From Candidatus Segatella mututuai (GTDB lineage Bacteria; Bacteroidota; Bacteroidia; Bacteroidales; Bacteroidaceae), in contig DJOI01000074.1 in NCBI GenBank assembly GCA_002439605.1, positions 1 to 64,000 on the forward strand: DNA of 64,000 nucleotides. Reading direction: 5' to 3'. Position numbers and translations under genes: made by a program. Positions 9,144-18,899 of this stretch are shown one piece after another. Numbering within the stretch: the stretch's first letter is position 1; each line of letters begins with the position of its first letter. The notes under the pieces were generated by a model. The model did no database searches, was not told the origin of the DNA, and was given only the letters and a program-made list of their open reading frames with translations.

Positions 9144-10451
9144 CTATGACTCATTGATGTCCTGCCGGCTCACTCGCTCAGCCTCTTCGGCTTTCTGTCG
9201 GGCGATGGCAGCTTCCTGTTCTGCCTTGATACGAGCCTGCTCTGCAGCTTCGGCGGCAGCCTTGGCAGCAGCCTCGGCACGTTCTTTTGCCAGACGTACC
9301 AGTTCGGCGCAATGCTTTCTCAGCAAGTTAACCATGATAGAAGCAGCCTCATCGGGTGCCACCTTACTACCCAACTCTCTCCGCACGTCCTGATATTCTG
9401 CTATCATCTTCTCACGGGCAGGCTGTCCGGGTAAAATACAATACAATTCATTGGCGATTCCGTCTATCGTAAACTTATCAGCAAACATCTCCGAAACCAC
9501 CTTCTTATGGGCCACTAAATTGACAAGCGAAATATAGTCAACCTTCAGCACGTGATTGAAAGCAAAGCGGATAAGTTTTGGCAAAGGCGTTTCGTAACAC
9601 ACCACTTGAGGAACATTGAACAAAGCGGTTTCAAGTGTGGCAGTCCCACTGGTTACAAGAGCCGCTTTGGCGTGAGACAAGAGTTGATAAGTCTTATTTT
9701 TCACCACCTTGACAGATGTTCCTTCCAGAAAATTCTCGTAATACTCGTCCTCTATCGACGGAGCACCAGCCAACACCATTTGGTAATCTTCAAAACGTTC
9801 AGCCACCTCTATCATGGCAGGAAGATTATCCTTGATTTCCTGCAGTCGGCTACCAGCTAAAAGAGCAATAATCGGTTTACGATTGTCAAGATTGTTGTCT
9901 TGACAAAACTCCTCGTACGTCTGATGATATTCTGCCCTGAACTCTGCCACTTCCTGGACTGTAGGGTTGCCAACATAATGAATGGGGTACTTATGCTTTT
10001 GCTCATAGAAAGACACTTCGAAAGGCAGTATTGAGAACATCTCGCTCACATCTCGTTTGATGCTCCTGATACGCCATTCCTTCCATGCCCATATCTTTGG
10101 AGATATATAATAGTAGACAGGTATCAATGTGTTCTTTTTCAAGAACTTGGCTATATTGAGATTAAAGCCAGGGTAATCAACTAAGATTACAGCATCGGGT
10201 TTCCAAGCCACGATATCCTCCTTGCATTTTCTCATATTCGAGAAGATGGTTCTCAAGTGCAGTAAAACTGGCACAAAGCCCATATAAGCCATCTCCCTAT
10301 AATGCTTGACACGAGTTCCTCCCACGGCAGCCATCAAGTCGCCGCCGAAGAACCTAAATTCTGCCAATTCGTCATATTTTTTCAACGAGCGCATCAGCCT
10401 GCTGGCATGCAAATCACCACTCGCCTCTCCTGCTATCAGATAATATTTCAT
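9144..10451 (-). CDS. lpxB: lipid-A-disaccharide synthase
   Basis: Glycosyltransferase family 19 enzyme that condenses UDP-2,3-diacylglucosamine with lipid X to make the lipid A disaccharide at the inner membrane. The start MKYYLIAGEASGDLHASRLM is diagnostic, as are LVDYPGFNLNIAKFLKK, YYISPKIWAWKEWRI and the sugar-nucleotide region SGTATLETALFNVPQVVCYETP. At 435 residues it is about 50 longer than usual. The excess is a C-terminal tail (about 385-435) of Ala/Glu/Lys/Arg repeats predicted to be one long helix. It is 21 bases downstream of surE on the same strand and probably co-transcribed. Confidence 0.96.
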   Translation of the reverse strand: MKYYLIAGEASGDLHASRLMRSLKKYDELAEFRFFGGDLMAAVGGTRVKHYREMAYMGFVPVLLHLRTIFSNMRKCKEDIVAWKPDAVILVDYPGFNLNIAKFLKKNTLIPVYYYISPKIWAWKEWRIRSIKRDVSEMFSILPFEVSFYEQKHKYPIHYVGNPTVQEVAEFRAEYHQTYEEFCQDNNLDNRKPIIALLAGSRLQEIKDNLPAMIEVAERFEDYQMVLAGAPSIEDEYYENFLEGTSVKVVKNKTYQLLSHAKAALVTSGTATLETALFNVPQVVCYETPLPKLIRFAFNHVLKVDYISLVNLVAHKKVVSEMFADKFTIDGIANELYCILPGQPAREKMIAEYQDVRRELGSKVAPDEAASIMVNLLRKHCAELVRLAKERAEAAAKAAAEAAEQARIKAEQEAAIARQKAEEAERVSRQDINES

Positions 10452-10472
10452 CCTTTTATCAAATGTTCCGTG

Positions 10473-11267
10473 TTAACCGTCAAGTTCTGAAGTTTGCGCA
10501 TTGATGAACGAATTACTCTTCAGCCACTCATAGTCTGTTACGTCAATCTTAGTGGGAGTAATGGCTATGTATCCATGGGCGAGCGCCCATTGGTCCGTAT
10601 CGACGGCTTCGGGCTCATCATTGCGATATTCGCCCACCATCCAGTAATAATCGTAGCCCCGAGGATGACGTTCCTTTACCACCTCGTTGATCCACGAGCC
10701 CCATGTCATACGGCAAACCTTGAAGCCTTTGAAAGGGGGATTGACGGGGAAATTGACATTGAGGCAGGTTCCTTTGGGAAGTCCTTCCTCAAGCACTCTC
10801 CTCACGATGCTCACCACCCCAGCACGCAAAGGCGACAAATCGGCCTTCACGTCATAGTTGCAACTACTGAACGCAACCGACGGAATGTACTTCATGCAAC
10901 CTTCCTTAGCCACACCCATCGTGCCCGAATAATGATTGTTCACACTCGAGTTGTCGCCGTGATTGATGCCACTGAGTATCAAGTCGGGGACACGAGAAGC
11001 CAGCAATTGGTCAAGAGCGATCTTCACACAGTCGACAGGAGTTCCCGAGCACGACCACACCTCCACATCATCGCCCATATTATACCTGCGTTTCAACAGC
11101 AACGGCGACGTTACCGAGAAAGCACATCCATAGCCCGACCGTCCACTCTCAGGAGCCACAACGAGCACATCGCACCAATCTTTCAGAAATCCAACAAGCG
11201 TCTTGATGCCATTGGCATGATAGCCGTCATCGTTGGATATTAATATTAAAGGTTTCTTATTTTCCAT
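10473..11267 (-). CDS. surE: 5'/3'-nucleotidase SurE
   Basis: Metal-dependent survival-protein phosphatase acting on nucleoside monophosphates. I place the start at 11267 (MENKKPLILISNDDGYHANG, 264 residues). The open frame continues upstream to 11609 but runs through the parA promoter and the antisense of parA and has no resemblance to the family. Metal ligands are visible in NDDG (residues 12-15), SGRSGYG (about 44-50) and SGINHGDNSS. It diverges from parA and precedes lpxB by 21 bases, a gene order frequent in Bacteroidetes. Confidence 0.95.
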   Translation of the reverse strand: MENKKPLILISNDDGYHANGIKTLVGFLKDWCDVLVVAPESGRSGYGCAFSVTSPLLLKRRYNMGDDVEVWSCSGTPVDCVKIALDQLLASRVPDLILSGINHGDNSSVNNHYSGTMGVAKEGCMKYIPSVAFSSCNYDVKADLSPLRAGVVSIVRRVLEEGLPKGTCLNVNFPVNPPFKGFKVCRMTWGSWINEVVKERHPRGYDYYWMVGEYRNDEPEAVDTDQWALAHGYIAITPTKIDVTDYEWLKSNSFINAQTSELDG

Positions 11268-11289
11268 AAAAATATCACTCTTTTTGGTG

Positions 11290-11347
11290 CAAAAGTACGA
11301 AAAAACCTTTAAAGAAACGTCTTTCTCGCATAAAATATGTATCTTTG
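11290..11347. promoter_or_regulatory. divergent promoter region surE / parA
   Basis: A minus-strand -7 box TACTTTTG (plus 11290-11297) faces surE, and a plus-strand TATCTTTG (11340-11347) faces parA. Neither has a textbook -33 TTG. The two -7 boxes are about 50 bases apart. Confidence 0.55.
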
Positions 11348-11388
11348 CAGAAATTTTGTGATGTTTTTTAATATAGAAAATTAAGAAT

Positions 11389-12153
11389 ATGGGAAAAATA
11401 ATCGCATTGGCCAACCAAAAAGGTGGTGTCGGCAAAACGACAACCACCATCAATTTGGCTGCATCATTGGCCACATTGGAAAAGTCGGTCCTCGTCGTAG
11501 ACGCCGACCCACAGGCCAACGCTTCCAGTGGCTTAGGAGTAGACATCAAGGAGGTAGACTGCTCTCTGTACGAGTGCATTATTGACCATGCCGATGTTCG
11601 TGACGCCATCTATACTACCGATATCGATGGGCTCGACATTATCCCCAGCCACATCGACCTTGTTGGCGCAGAGATAGAGATGCTCAACCTCCAAAACCGC
11701 GAAAGGGTCATCAAGAACCTGCTCGCCCCTATCCGCGACGAATACGACTTCATCCTTATCGACTGTTCGCCTTCTTTGGGACTTATCACGGTCAACTCAT
11801 TAACAGCCGCCGACAGCGTCATCATCCCCGTTCAATGCGAGTACTTTGCCCTGGAAGGCATCAGCAAACTGCTCAACACCATCAAGATTATAAAGAGCAA
11901 GCTCAACACAAAACTTGAGATTGAGGGCTTCCTGCTCACCATGTACGACAGCCGTCTTCGCCTGGCCAACCAGATTTATGATGAGGTGAAGCGACACTTC
12001 CAGGAGTTGGTGTTCAAGACTGTCATCCAACGCAACGTAAAGCTGAGCGAGAGCCAAAGCCATGGTCTTCCCGTCATCCTCTATGACACCGAATCGAATG
12101 GTGCCAAGAACCATTTGGCGCTGGCAAAAGAAATCATCAACAAAAACGCATAA
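11389..12153 (+). CDS. parA: chromosome partitioning ATPase ParA (Soj)
   Basis: Walker-type ATPase that moves ParB-bound origins over the nucleoid. The 254 residues contain the deviant Walker A KGGVGKTTTT (about 11-20) with the signature lysine, VVDADPQANAS (A' motif) and Walker B IDCSPSLGLITVNSL. The short N terminus without a helix-turn-helix is the chromosomal (Soj) type rather than the plasmid ParA/SopA type. parB follows after 120 bases. Together with the linked DUF5683, transglycosylase and relA genes this is the chromosomal par locus. Confidence 0.96.
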   Translation: MGKIIALANQKGGVGKTTTTINLAASLATLEKSVLVVDADPQANASSGLGVDIKEVDCSLYECIIDHADVRDAIYTTDIDGLDIIPSHIDLVGAEIEMLNLQNRERVIKNLLAPIRDEYDFILIDCSPSLGLITVNSLTAADSVIIPVQCEYFALEGISKLLNTIKIIKSKLNTKLEIEGFLLTMYDSRLRLANQIYDEVKRHFQELVFKTVIQRNVKLSESQSHGLPVILYDTESNGAKNHLALAKEIINKNA

Positions 12154-12273
12154 AGGAAAGTAAAACGCATAAAGTAAAAAGAGTAAGAACATCCTCGCTA
12201 ACTCAAGAATGGGATTTTTCCCAATAACCCAAGCAGCAGATTCTCTCCACTCCTTTACTAAGAAATAGGAAAA

Positions 12274-13185
12274 ATGGCAGTACACAAGAAATACAACAAC
12301 GGAACTAAAAGCAATGCCCTCGGACGAGGTCTCGACGCACTTATCTCCACCGAAGGAGTGCGCACCCAGGGCAGCAGTACCATCAACGAGATTCCTCTCG
12401 ACCAAATAGAAGCCAATCCCAACCAGCCTCGCCGCGAGTTCGATGGCGAAGCACTTCAAGAGTTGGCAGAAAGTATCAAGACCATAGGTATCATCCAACC
12501 CATCACCTTGCGGCAAGTGGCCGAGAACCGCTTCCAGATTATCGCGGGAGAGCGTCGTTGGCGCGCCTCCCAGTTGGTTGGGCTGAGAGCCATACCAGCC
12601 TACATCCGCACCATCAGCGATGAGAGCGTGATGGAGATGGCTCTTGTAGAGAACATTCAGCGACAAGACCTCAACGCCATAGAAATAGCACTGGCATACG
12701 AGCACTTGATGGAGAACAACGAGATGACCCAGGAGAAGATAGCCGAGCGCGTGGGAAAGAGCCGTGCCGCAGTGGCCAATTATCTACGCCTGCTTAAGTT
12801 GCCGGCCCAGGTGCAGATGGCACTCCAGAAGAAAGAAATCGACATGGGGCACTGCCGTGCCCTTTTGGCGCTCGACAGTCCTTCACTCCAGATAAAGCTG
12901 TTCCACGAAATTCAGAAGAACGGCTACTCCGTGCGTAAGGTAGAAGAAATGGTACAGCAAATAAAGGACAGCGAGGACAACGAAACTGCCAAAAAGGTAA
13001 TCAAGGGGAAAGCCGAGTTGCCCGAAGAATTCACCCTGTTGAAAAACCGCCTCTCGCAATTCCTCAACACCAAGGTTCAGCTTACCTGCTCCCCCAAGGG
13101 CAAGGGAAAAATCAGCATCCCCTTTGCCAACGAGGAGGAATTAGAGCACATCATGAACGTTTTCGACCAATTAAAGCAAAATTAA
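12274..13185 (+). CDS. parB: chromosome partitioning protein ParB (Spo0J)
   Basis: CTP-dependent DNA clamp that loads at parS sites near the origin. The 303-residue protein begins with the family's LGRGLDALIS motif (about 12-20). The ParB/Srx CTPase domain includes GERRWRASQL (motif C2) and ENIQRQDLNAIE (C3). A helix-turn-helix follows (MTQEKIAERVGKSRAAVANYLRLL), then a C-terminal dimerisation segment. No intact parS (16-bp GTTTCACGTGAAAC-type palindrome) was seen in this window. The next gene starts 4 bases after the stop. Confidence 0.96.
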   Translation: MAVHKKYNNGTKSNALGRGLDALISTEGVRTQGSSTINEIPLDQIEANPNQPRREFDGEALQELAESIKTIGIIQPITLRQVAENRFQIIAGERRWRASQLVGLRAIPAYIRTISDESVMEMALVENIQRQDLNAIEIALAYEHLMENNEMTQEKIAERVGKSRAAVANYLRLLKLPAQVQMALQKKEIDMGHCRALLALDSPSLQIKLFHEIQKNGYSVRKVEEMVQQIKDSEDNETAKKVIKGKAELPEEFTLLKNRLSQFLNTKVQLTCSPKGKGKISIPFANEEELEHIMNVFDQLKQN

Positions 13186-13189
13186 TTAG

Positions 13190-13963
13190 GTGAAATTGAG
13201 AATATCACATATTTGTATGTCTGTCTTATTGGCATGTTTACCATGGGCAGTTCAGGCTCAAAAGACGACCACGACCAGACAGTCTGCTACAATTGGGGAG
13301 TCTACTGTAGTCCCCCAGTCCAAGAACTCATCTGCAGACAAAGAGTTGCCAGTCGTAGTGGCACCAGCCGACACGACTTTTTCCGCCCAAGACAGTCTCA
13401 AGTTCAACAACATACTCAAGTTATCCAATAAAAAGAACAAGCGCGACTGGTCTACTTGGCGACCGGACATCAAGCGTGCCATGTGGCTTGCCATTGTTCT
13501 GCCAGGAGCAGGACAGATATACAATCGCAAATACTGGAAACTACCCATCATATATGGTGGTTTCGTGGGCTGTGCCTATGCCATCACGTGGAACAACCAG
13601 ATGTATCACGACTATTCACAAGCCTATATGGACATCATGGACGATGACCCCACAACCGACAGCTACAACCAGTTCCTGCACTTAGGAGCCACCATTGATG
13701 CCAGCAACATGGACCGATACAAGGAAATCTTTCGCAAGCGAAAAGACCGTTACCGCCGGTGGCGCGATATGGGCGTGTTTGTCATGATTGGCGTTTACGC
13801 TTTTTCCATCATCGATGCCTACGTGGATGCCTCGCTCTCCGAGTTCGACATTTCCGACGACCTCACTCTCCGGGTAGATCCAGCCTTCATGAACTGCCAC
13901 CCACAGAGTCGCAATCCCTTCCGATCCAGCACTTTAGGCATACAGTGCTCGCTCACGTTTTAG
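13190..13963 (+). CDS. DUF5683 membrane/envelope protein
   Basis: Function unknown. A GTG start at 13190 gives 257 residues with a signal peptide (MKLRISHICMSVLLACLPWAVQAQ). A low-complexity Ser/Thr stretch follows. The conserved core WRPDIKRAMWLAIVLPGAGQIYNRKYWKLPIIYGGF typifies DUF5683 and includes one or two hydrophobic segments. A further hydrophobic stretch (MGVFVMIGVYAFSIIDAYVDASL) follows. It lies 4 bases downstream of parB and so is surely co-transcribed; this linkage recurs across Bacteroidetes. A later ATG (MSVLLACLPW) is a possible alternative start but would shorten the signal peptide. Confidence 0.88.
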   Translation: MKLRISHICMSVLLACLPWAVQAQKTTTTRQSATIGESTVVPQSKNSSADKELPVVVAPADTTFSAQDSLKFNNILKLSNKKNKRDWSTWRPDIKRAMWLAIVLPGAGQIYNRKYWKLPIIYGGFVGCAYAITWNNQMYHDYSQAYMDIMDDDPTTDSYNQFLHLGATIDASNMDRYKEIFRKRKDRYRRWRDMGVFVMIGVYAFSIIDAYVDASLSEFDISDDLTLRVDPAFMNCHPQSRNPFRSSTLGIQCSLTF

Positions 13964-14046
13964 GATGATAGCATGAAATGAAGGGATAAAAAGTCGTGAA
14001 GAATCCTATAAAAACTATATGGAATAGAATAGAAAGAATAATATAA

Positions 14047-15405
14047 ATGAAGAAAATACTATTACTAACAGTTGCAATGTTACTTAGTTTGCCTGCACAG
14101 ACGCTGGCGCAGACAGACGACACAGAAGAGAAGAAAGAAGATGTAATCACAGTCACCGACAAACAAGGAAACGAGGAAGAGATAGAAGTTCCCGTTGGAA
14201 TGGAGGACAACCTCGACAGTCTGCTTCATCTCTATAATGCCAAGGCCTATATGATGCAAGATACATCTTGCAACTATCGCGATGTCAACCCAGTCTTCGA
14301 CAAAGAGGTTTACATAGATCGACTCAAGCGCCTACCTACCATCATCGAGATGCCTTACAACGATGTGGTACAGAAGTTCATCGACCGCTACAGCGGCAAG
14401 TTGCGCCGCTCAGTAAGCTATATGTTGGGAGCAAGCAATTTCTATATGCCCATCTTCGAGGAAGCCTTAGAAGCGTACAACCTTCCCCTCGAGCTCAAAT
14501 ACCTTCCTGTCATCGAGTCTGCCCTTAACCCTACAGCAGTCTCGCGCGTAGGAGCCACAGGCCTCTGGCAGTTCATGATAGGCACAGGCAAACGCTACGG
14601 ACTGGAGGTTAACTCGCTCATTGACGAGCGTCGCGACCCAGTGAAAGCCTCTTATGCTGCCGCCCACTATCTGAGCGACCTTTATAAGATTTTCGATGAC
14701 TGGAGTCTCGTCATCGCCGCCTATAATTGTGGCCCCGACAAGGTTAACAAGGCCATTCATCGGGCCAAAGGTTCTGCCGATTACTGGAACATCTATCCCT
14801 ATCTACCCAAGGAGACACGTGGATATGTGCCAGCCTTCATCGCTGCCAACTACATCATGAACTACTATTGCGACCACAACATCTGTCCCATGATAACCGA
14901 GTTGCCTCTCAAGACAGATACAGTAGTTGTCAACAAAGACCTTCATCTGGAGCAGATAGCCCAGGTGCTCAACATCAATATCCAGCACCTACGTAGCCTC
15001 AACCCACAATACCGCCACGACATTGTCAATGGTCTCAACAAGCCTATGACCGTGCGTCTTCCATCCAACCTCATAGGTTCTTTCATCGACCAAGAAGACT
15101 CTATCTACAACTTCAAAACAGATGAACTTCTGCTCAAGCGTTCCGTCGTAGAAGTCAACCAGCATGAGCCAAAAGTAAGCCGTAGCAGCTATAGCAGTCG
15201 CCACCGTTCATCAGCATCGCGCAGTAAGAGCCACCGGAGCAGAGGGAATAAGAGTAAGCGTAGAGGTAAAAACGTAACCATCAAGAATGGCGACACACTA
15301 TCAGAGATTGCAGCACGCAACCACACCACCGTGGCCAAACTGCGCAAACTCAACAAAATTTCGGGCAACCATATCCGTGCTGGCAAGAAAATCAAGGTAA
15401 AGTAA
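14047..15405 (+). CDS. membrane-bound lytic murein transglycosylase with LysM domain (MltD-like)
   Basis: Cleaves the glycan strands of peptidoglycan between MurNAc and GlcNAc, leaving 1,6-anhydro ends. The 452-residue protein opens with a signal peptide (MKKILLLTVAMLLSLPAQTLAQ). An acidic linker precedes an SLT domain (about 140-290) with the catalytic Glu157 in PVIESALNP and the motif GATGLWQFM. A weak LysM-like segment (LEQIAQVLNINIQHLRSLNP) comes next, then a Ser/Arg-rich basic linker, and a clear C-terminal LysM (about 408-452, NGDTLSEIAARNHTTVAKLRKLN). It follows DUF5683 after 83 bases. Confidence 0.93.
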   Translation: MKKILLLTVAMLLSLPAQTLAQTDDTEEKKEDVITVTDKQGNEEEIEVPVGMEDNLDSLLHLYNAKAYMMQDTSCNYRDVNPVFDKEVYIDRLKRLPTIIEMPYNDVVQKFIDRYSGKLRRSVSYMLGASNFYMPIFEEALEAYNLPLELKYLPVIESALNPTAVSRVGATGLWQFMIGTGKRYGLEVNSLIDERRDPVKASYAAAHYLSDLYKIFDDWSLVIAAYNCGPDKVNKAIHRAKGSADYWNIYPYLPKETRGYVPAFIAANYIMNYYCDHNICPMITELPLKTDTVVVNKDLHLEQIAQVLNINIQHLRSLNPQYRHDIVNGLNKPMTVRLPSNLIGSFIDQEDSIYNFKTDELLLKRSVVEVNQHEPKVSRSSYSSRHRSSASRSKSHRSRGNKSKRRGKNVTIKNGDTLSEIAARNHTTVAKLRKLNKISGNHIRAGKKIKVK

Positions 15406-15471
15406 TATACACATTATTTTGTATATAGAAGTTATTAATCTGACTTACACAAAGCGCAGGAGGCAAGAACT

Positions 15472-17763
15472 ATGATGGACGATCAGAACCTCAAAGACTT
15501 AGAGAGAGAACAGGCCGACAACAAGCTCATTGGCGATGCTTTCCAGCATCTGCTCGACACCTATGTAGCTTCACGTCACCGCAAAAAGGTAGACATTGTC
15601 ACCAAGGCGTTCAACTTTGCACGCCAGGCACATAAAGGGGTACGACGCCTGTCGGGAGAGCCTTATATCATGCATCCCATCGCCGTGGCTCAAATAGCCT
15701 GCGAGGAGATGGGACTGGGCTCCACCAGCATCTGCGCCGCCCTCCTGCACGACGTGGTGGAAGACACCGACTACACAGTAGAAGATATTTCCAACATCTT
15801 TGGCGAAAAGATAGCACAGATTGTCGACGGACTCACAAAAATCAGCGGAGGCATCTTTGGCGACAAGGCCTCTGCACAAGCAGAGAACTTTAAGAAGCTG
15901 TTGCTCACCATGAGCGACGACATCCGTGTTATCCTCATCAAGATTTGCGACCGACTGCACAACATGCGCACACTCGCCTCGCAGCCTGCCAACAAGCAAT
16001 ACAAAATTGCTGGCGAGACACTCTACATCTACGCCCCTTTGGCCAACAGACTGGGTCTCAACAAGATAAAGACCGAACTCGAAGACCTAAGCTTCCGCTA
16101 CGACCATCCACAAGAATACGCCAACATCGAGCACAAGCTTGCCGACACCGAAGCTCAACGCGACACACTCTTCTCGCAGTTTACACAACCCATCAGGGAG
16201 GTACTCGACAAGATGGGCATACAATATAAGATAAAGGCACGTGTCAAGAGCCCTTATTCCATTTGGAACAAGATGCAGAACAAGCACGTGAGCTTCGACG
16301 AGATATACGACATCCTTGCCGTACGCATCATTTTCACGCCCAAGGTAAGAGCCAACGAGGTCAACGAATGCTTCAATATCTACGTGGCCATCAGCCAGAT
16401 ATACAAAAGCCATCCCGACCGTCTGCGCGACTGGCTCAACCACCCAAAGGCCAACGGCTACCAGGCACTCCACGTCACCCTCATGAGCAAGCAAGGACGC
16501 TGGATAGAGGTGCAGATACGAAGCGACCGCATGGACGAGGTGGCCGAGCAGGGATTTGCCGCCCACTGGAAATACAAGGAGGGTGGAGACGCCGAATACA
16601 CAGAGGACGAGAACGAGCTCAACGACTGGCTGGGCACCATCAAGGAAATTCTCGACGACCCACAGCCCGACGCCATGGACTTCCTCGACGCCATCAAACT
16701 CAACCTCTTTGCCTCAGAAATCTTCGTATTCACACCCAAGGGCGAGATTAAGACCATGCCCGCAGGTTGTACAGCCCTCGACTTTGCCTTCCAGATACAC
16801 ACTTTCTTGGGCAGCCATTGCATCGGAGCCAAGGTAAACCACAAGTTGGTGCCGCTGAGCCACAAGTTGCAGAGCGGCGACCAAGTGGAAATCCTCATCA
16901 GCAAGAGCCAGCACGTGCAACCATCGTGGATCAATTTCGTGAGCACAGCCAAGGCCAAGAGCAAGATACAAGCCATCCTGAGACGCAACAACCGCGAGAT
17001 ACAGAAGAAGGGCGAAGATATACTGAACGAATGGCTCAAGAAGAATGGCTTTGAGGCCAACAACTCCGTCCTCGACAAGCTCTGCGACTATCACCACATA
17101 CAGAAACACGAGAACTTCTTCCAGGCCTTGGGCGACCACTGCATCCTGCTCGGCGAGAAAGACATCGACGAGTTGCACGGCAAGAACAAGAAGGAGAAAA
17201 CAACCAGTAGCTGGCGTAGCTACATCCCCTTCCTCGGCAAGAGCAAGGACAAACAATCCGAAGAAAAGGACGCCCAACCACAGCAGCTCATGGTGGTGGG
17301 CAAAGATTTCAACAAAAAGAAGCCCCTCATCATCACCGAGGAGAACATTTCGCAGTTCATCTTCCCCCCATGTTGCCATGCTATCCCCGGTGACGACATC
17401 ATGGGCTACATCGACAACAAGAACCGCATCGAGATACACAAACGTTCATGCCAAGTGGCTGCCAAACTCAAGTCGAGCTTCGGCAATCGTATCGTCGATG
17501 CCAAATGGCAGATGCATAAATCCATGTTCTTCGATGCCACCATCGAGATAGAGGGCATCGACCGCAAGGGGTTGCTGCTCGACGTGAGTCGTGTAATCAG
17601 CGACCAACTCAACGTCAACATACACAAACTCACCATCAGCAGCGACAATGGCATCTTCGACGGCAGTATCGAAATCAGAATTCACGACCGCGACGACGTC
17701 AAGGTCATCATGGACAAGCTAAAGACCATCGACGGTCTGCAGGATGTACAGCGCATCCTGTAA
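15472..17763 (+). CDS. bifunctional (p)ppGpp synthetase/hydrolase (RelA/SpoT family)
   Basis: Makes and degrades the stringent-response alarmone (p)ppGpp. The hydrolase domain appears active: RRLSGEPYIMHP and LLHDVVEDT (the HDxxED motif) are intact. The synthetase domain follows (KARVKSPYSIWNKMQNK, then YDILAVRIIF and NGYQALHVTLM). TGS (about 395-460, VFTPKGEIKTMPAGCTALDFAF) and C-terminal ACT (about 690-763) regulatory domains complete the 763 residues, a normal length. Two adjacent ATG codons are possible starts. It sits 66 bases after the transglycosylase gene in the par-linked cluster. Confidence 0.95.
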   Translation: MMDDQNLKDLEREQADNKLIGDAFQHLLDTYVASRHRKKVDIVTKAFNFARQAHKGVRRLSGEPYIMHPIAVAQIACEEMGLGSTSICAALLHDVVEDTDYTVEDISNIFGEKIAQIVDGLTKISGGIFGDKASAQAENFKKLLLTMSDDIRVILIKICDRLHNMRTLASQPANKQYKIAGETLYIYAPLANRLGLNKIKTELEDLSFRYDHPQEYANIEHKLADTEAQRDTLFSQFTQPIREVLDKMGIQYKIKARVKSPYSIWNKMQNKHVSFDEIYDILAVRIIFTPKVRANEVNECFNIYVAISQIYKSHPDRLRDWLNHPKANGYQALHVTLMSKQGRWIEVQIRSDRMDEVAEQGFAAHWKYKEGGDAEYTEDENELNDWLGTIKEILDDPQPDAMDFLDAIKLNLFASEIFVFTPKGEIKTMPAGCTALDFAFQIHTFLGSHCIGAKVNHKLVPLSHKLQSGDQVEILISKSQHVQPSWINFVSTAKAKSKIQAILRRNNREIQKKGEDILNEWLKKNGFEANNSVLDKLCDYHHIQKHENFFQALGDHCILLGEKDIDELHGKNKKEKTTSSWRSYIPFLGKSKDKQSEEKDAQPQQLMVVGKDFNKKKPLIITEENISQFIFPPCCHAIPGDDIMGYIDNKNRIEIHKRSCQVAAKLKSSFGNRIVDAKWQMHKSMFFDATIEIEGIDRKGLLLDVSRVISDQLNVNIHKLTISSDNGIFDGSIEIRIHDRDDVKVIMDKLKTIDGLQDVQRIL

Positions 17764-17807
17764 TTCCACACAAGACTAAACAATATAAACAATACAAAAA
17801 AACGACA

Positions 17808-18797
17808 ATGAAAAAACTAATCCTGTCTATTCTCACCACGTTGGCTTTCCTCCCGGTGCTGGCAGCCAACAAGTACGACAACCCCGATACCCTCTTCGTA
17901 TCGCGCGACGGCACCTGCGAGTTCCGCACCATCGACGAAGCCATAGAGGTGTGCCGTGCCTTCATGGACTACACCAAAGTCATCTATGTCAAGAAAGGCG
18001 TATACAAGGAGAAGCTTATCATCCCATCATGGCTTACCCATATCACCATCTGCGGCGAAGACCGCGACCAGACCATCATCACCTGGGACGACCACGCCAA
18101 CATCAAGATGCCAATAGGCGGACTCGACTCAGAGGCTTCTGCCAAAGGCAAGCCCATGGGCACTTTCCGCACCTATACCCTGAAGGTTCAGGGCAGCTAT
18201 ATCACCCTAAAGAACATCACCATAGAGAACAACGCCGCACGGCTTGGACAGGCTGTAGCCTTGCACACCGAGGGCGACCATATTCTCGTGCAGAACTGCC
18301 GGCTCTTGGGCAACCAGGACACCGTATACACTGGTGTCGCCGGCACACGCATTGCCTTTTACGACTGCTACATCGAGGGAACTACCGACTTCATCTTTGG
18401 CCCTTCCATCGCTTGGTTCGAGAACTGCGAAATCCACAGCAAGGCCAACAGCTACATCACAGCAGCCTCAACACCAGCAGGCCAGCAGTATGGCTACATT
18501 TTCCACAAATGTCGCCTCACCGCCTCGCCCGAAGCCACCCAGGTTTATCTCGGCCGTCCATGGCGTCCATACGCCTACACACTCTTCATCGATTGCGAAA
18601 TGGGTAACCACATCCGCCCTGCAGGCTGGCACAACTGGGGCAAGGAAAGCAACGAGAAGACCGCCCGCTACTACGAGTACGGCAACCATGGCCCCGGTGC
18701 TTCCACCAAGGCTCGCGCCCCCTGGAGCCATCAGCTCAGCAAGAAGGAAGCCGCACGCATCACCATCGCCAATGTCTTCGGCGAAGACTGTTGGTAA
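17808..18797 (+). CDS. pectinesterase (carbohydrate esterase family 8), secreted
   Basis: Removes methyl esters from homogalacturonan pectin. The signal peptide is MKKLILSILTTLAFLPVLAA and the mature protein is a single right-handed beta-helix domain; total 329 residues. Family signatures are all present: GQAVALHTEGDH, GNQDTVY (catalytic Asp), GTTDFIFGPSIAWFENC (second catalytic Asp) and YLGRPWRPYAYTLFIDC (conserved Arg/Trp), then GWHNWGK. It follows relA after 44 bases but is functionally unrelated to it. With the GH5 enzyme it points to plant cell-wall use. Confidence 0.94.
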   Translation: MKKLILSILTTLAFLPVLAANKYDNPDTLFVSRDGTCEFRTIDEAIEVCRAFMDYTKVIYVKKGVYKEKLIIPSWLTHITICGEDRDQTIITWDDHANIKMPIGGLDSEASAKGKPMGTFRTYTLKVQGSYITLKNITIENNAARLGQAVALHTEGDHILVQNCRLLGNQDTVYTGVAGTRIAFYDCYIEGTTDFIFGPSIAWFENCEIHSKANSYITAASTPAGQQYGYIFHKCRLTASPEATQVYLGRPWRPYAYTLFIDCEMGNHIRPAGWHNWGKESNEKTARYYEYGNHGPGASTKARAPWSHQLSKKEAARITIANVFGEDCW

Positions 18798-18826
18798 AAC
18801 GCAGTTCTGAAAACCAAAAGAAAAAA

Positions 18827-18871
18827 GGAAAACTTATGCGAAGAACCTTAACAGAGAACCGCAAGTTTTCC
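18827..18871 (+). terminator. hairpin after pectinesterase
   Basis: GGAAAACTT and its complement AAGTTTTCC lie about 22 bases apart, followed by a short T-containing stretch. It separates pectinesterase from the LicD gene. The stem is modest and the loop long. Confidence 0.4.
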
Positions 18872-18899
18872 TTTCCTATAACAACACGACGAAGAAATA

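Noticed and set aside
10473..11609. SurE with a 114-residue N-terminal extension
   Set aside because: The extension crosses the divergent promoter and is antisense to parA; the conserved SurE start lies at 11267.
11389..13185. parS site near parAB
   Set aside because: Several CACGTG hexamers occur in the window but none has the full 16-bp parS palindrome.
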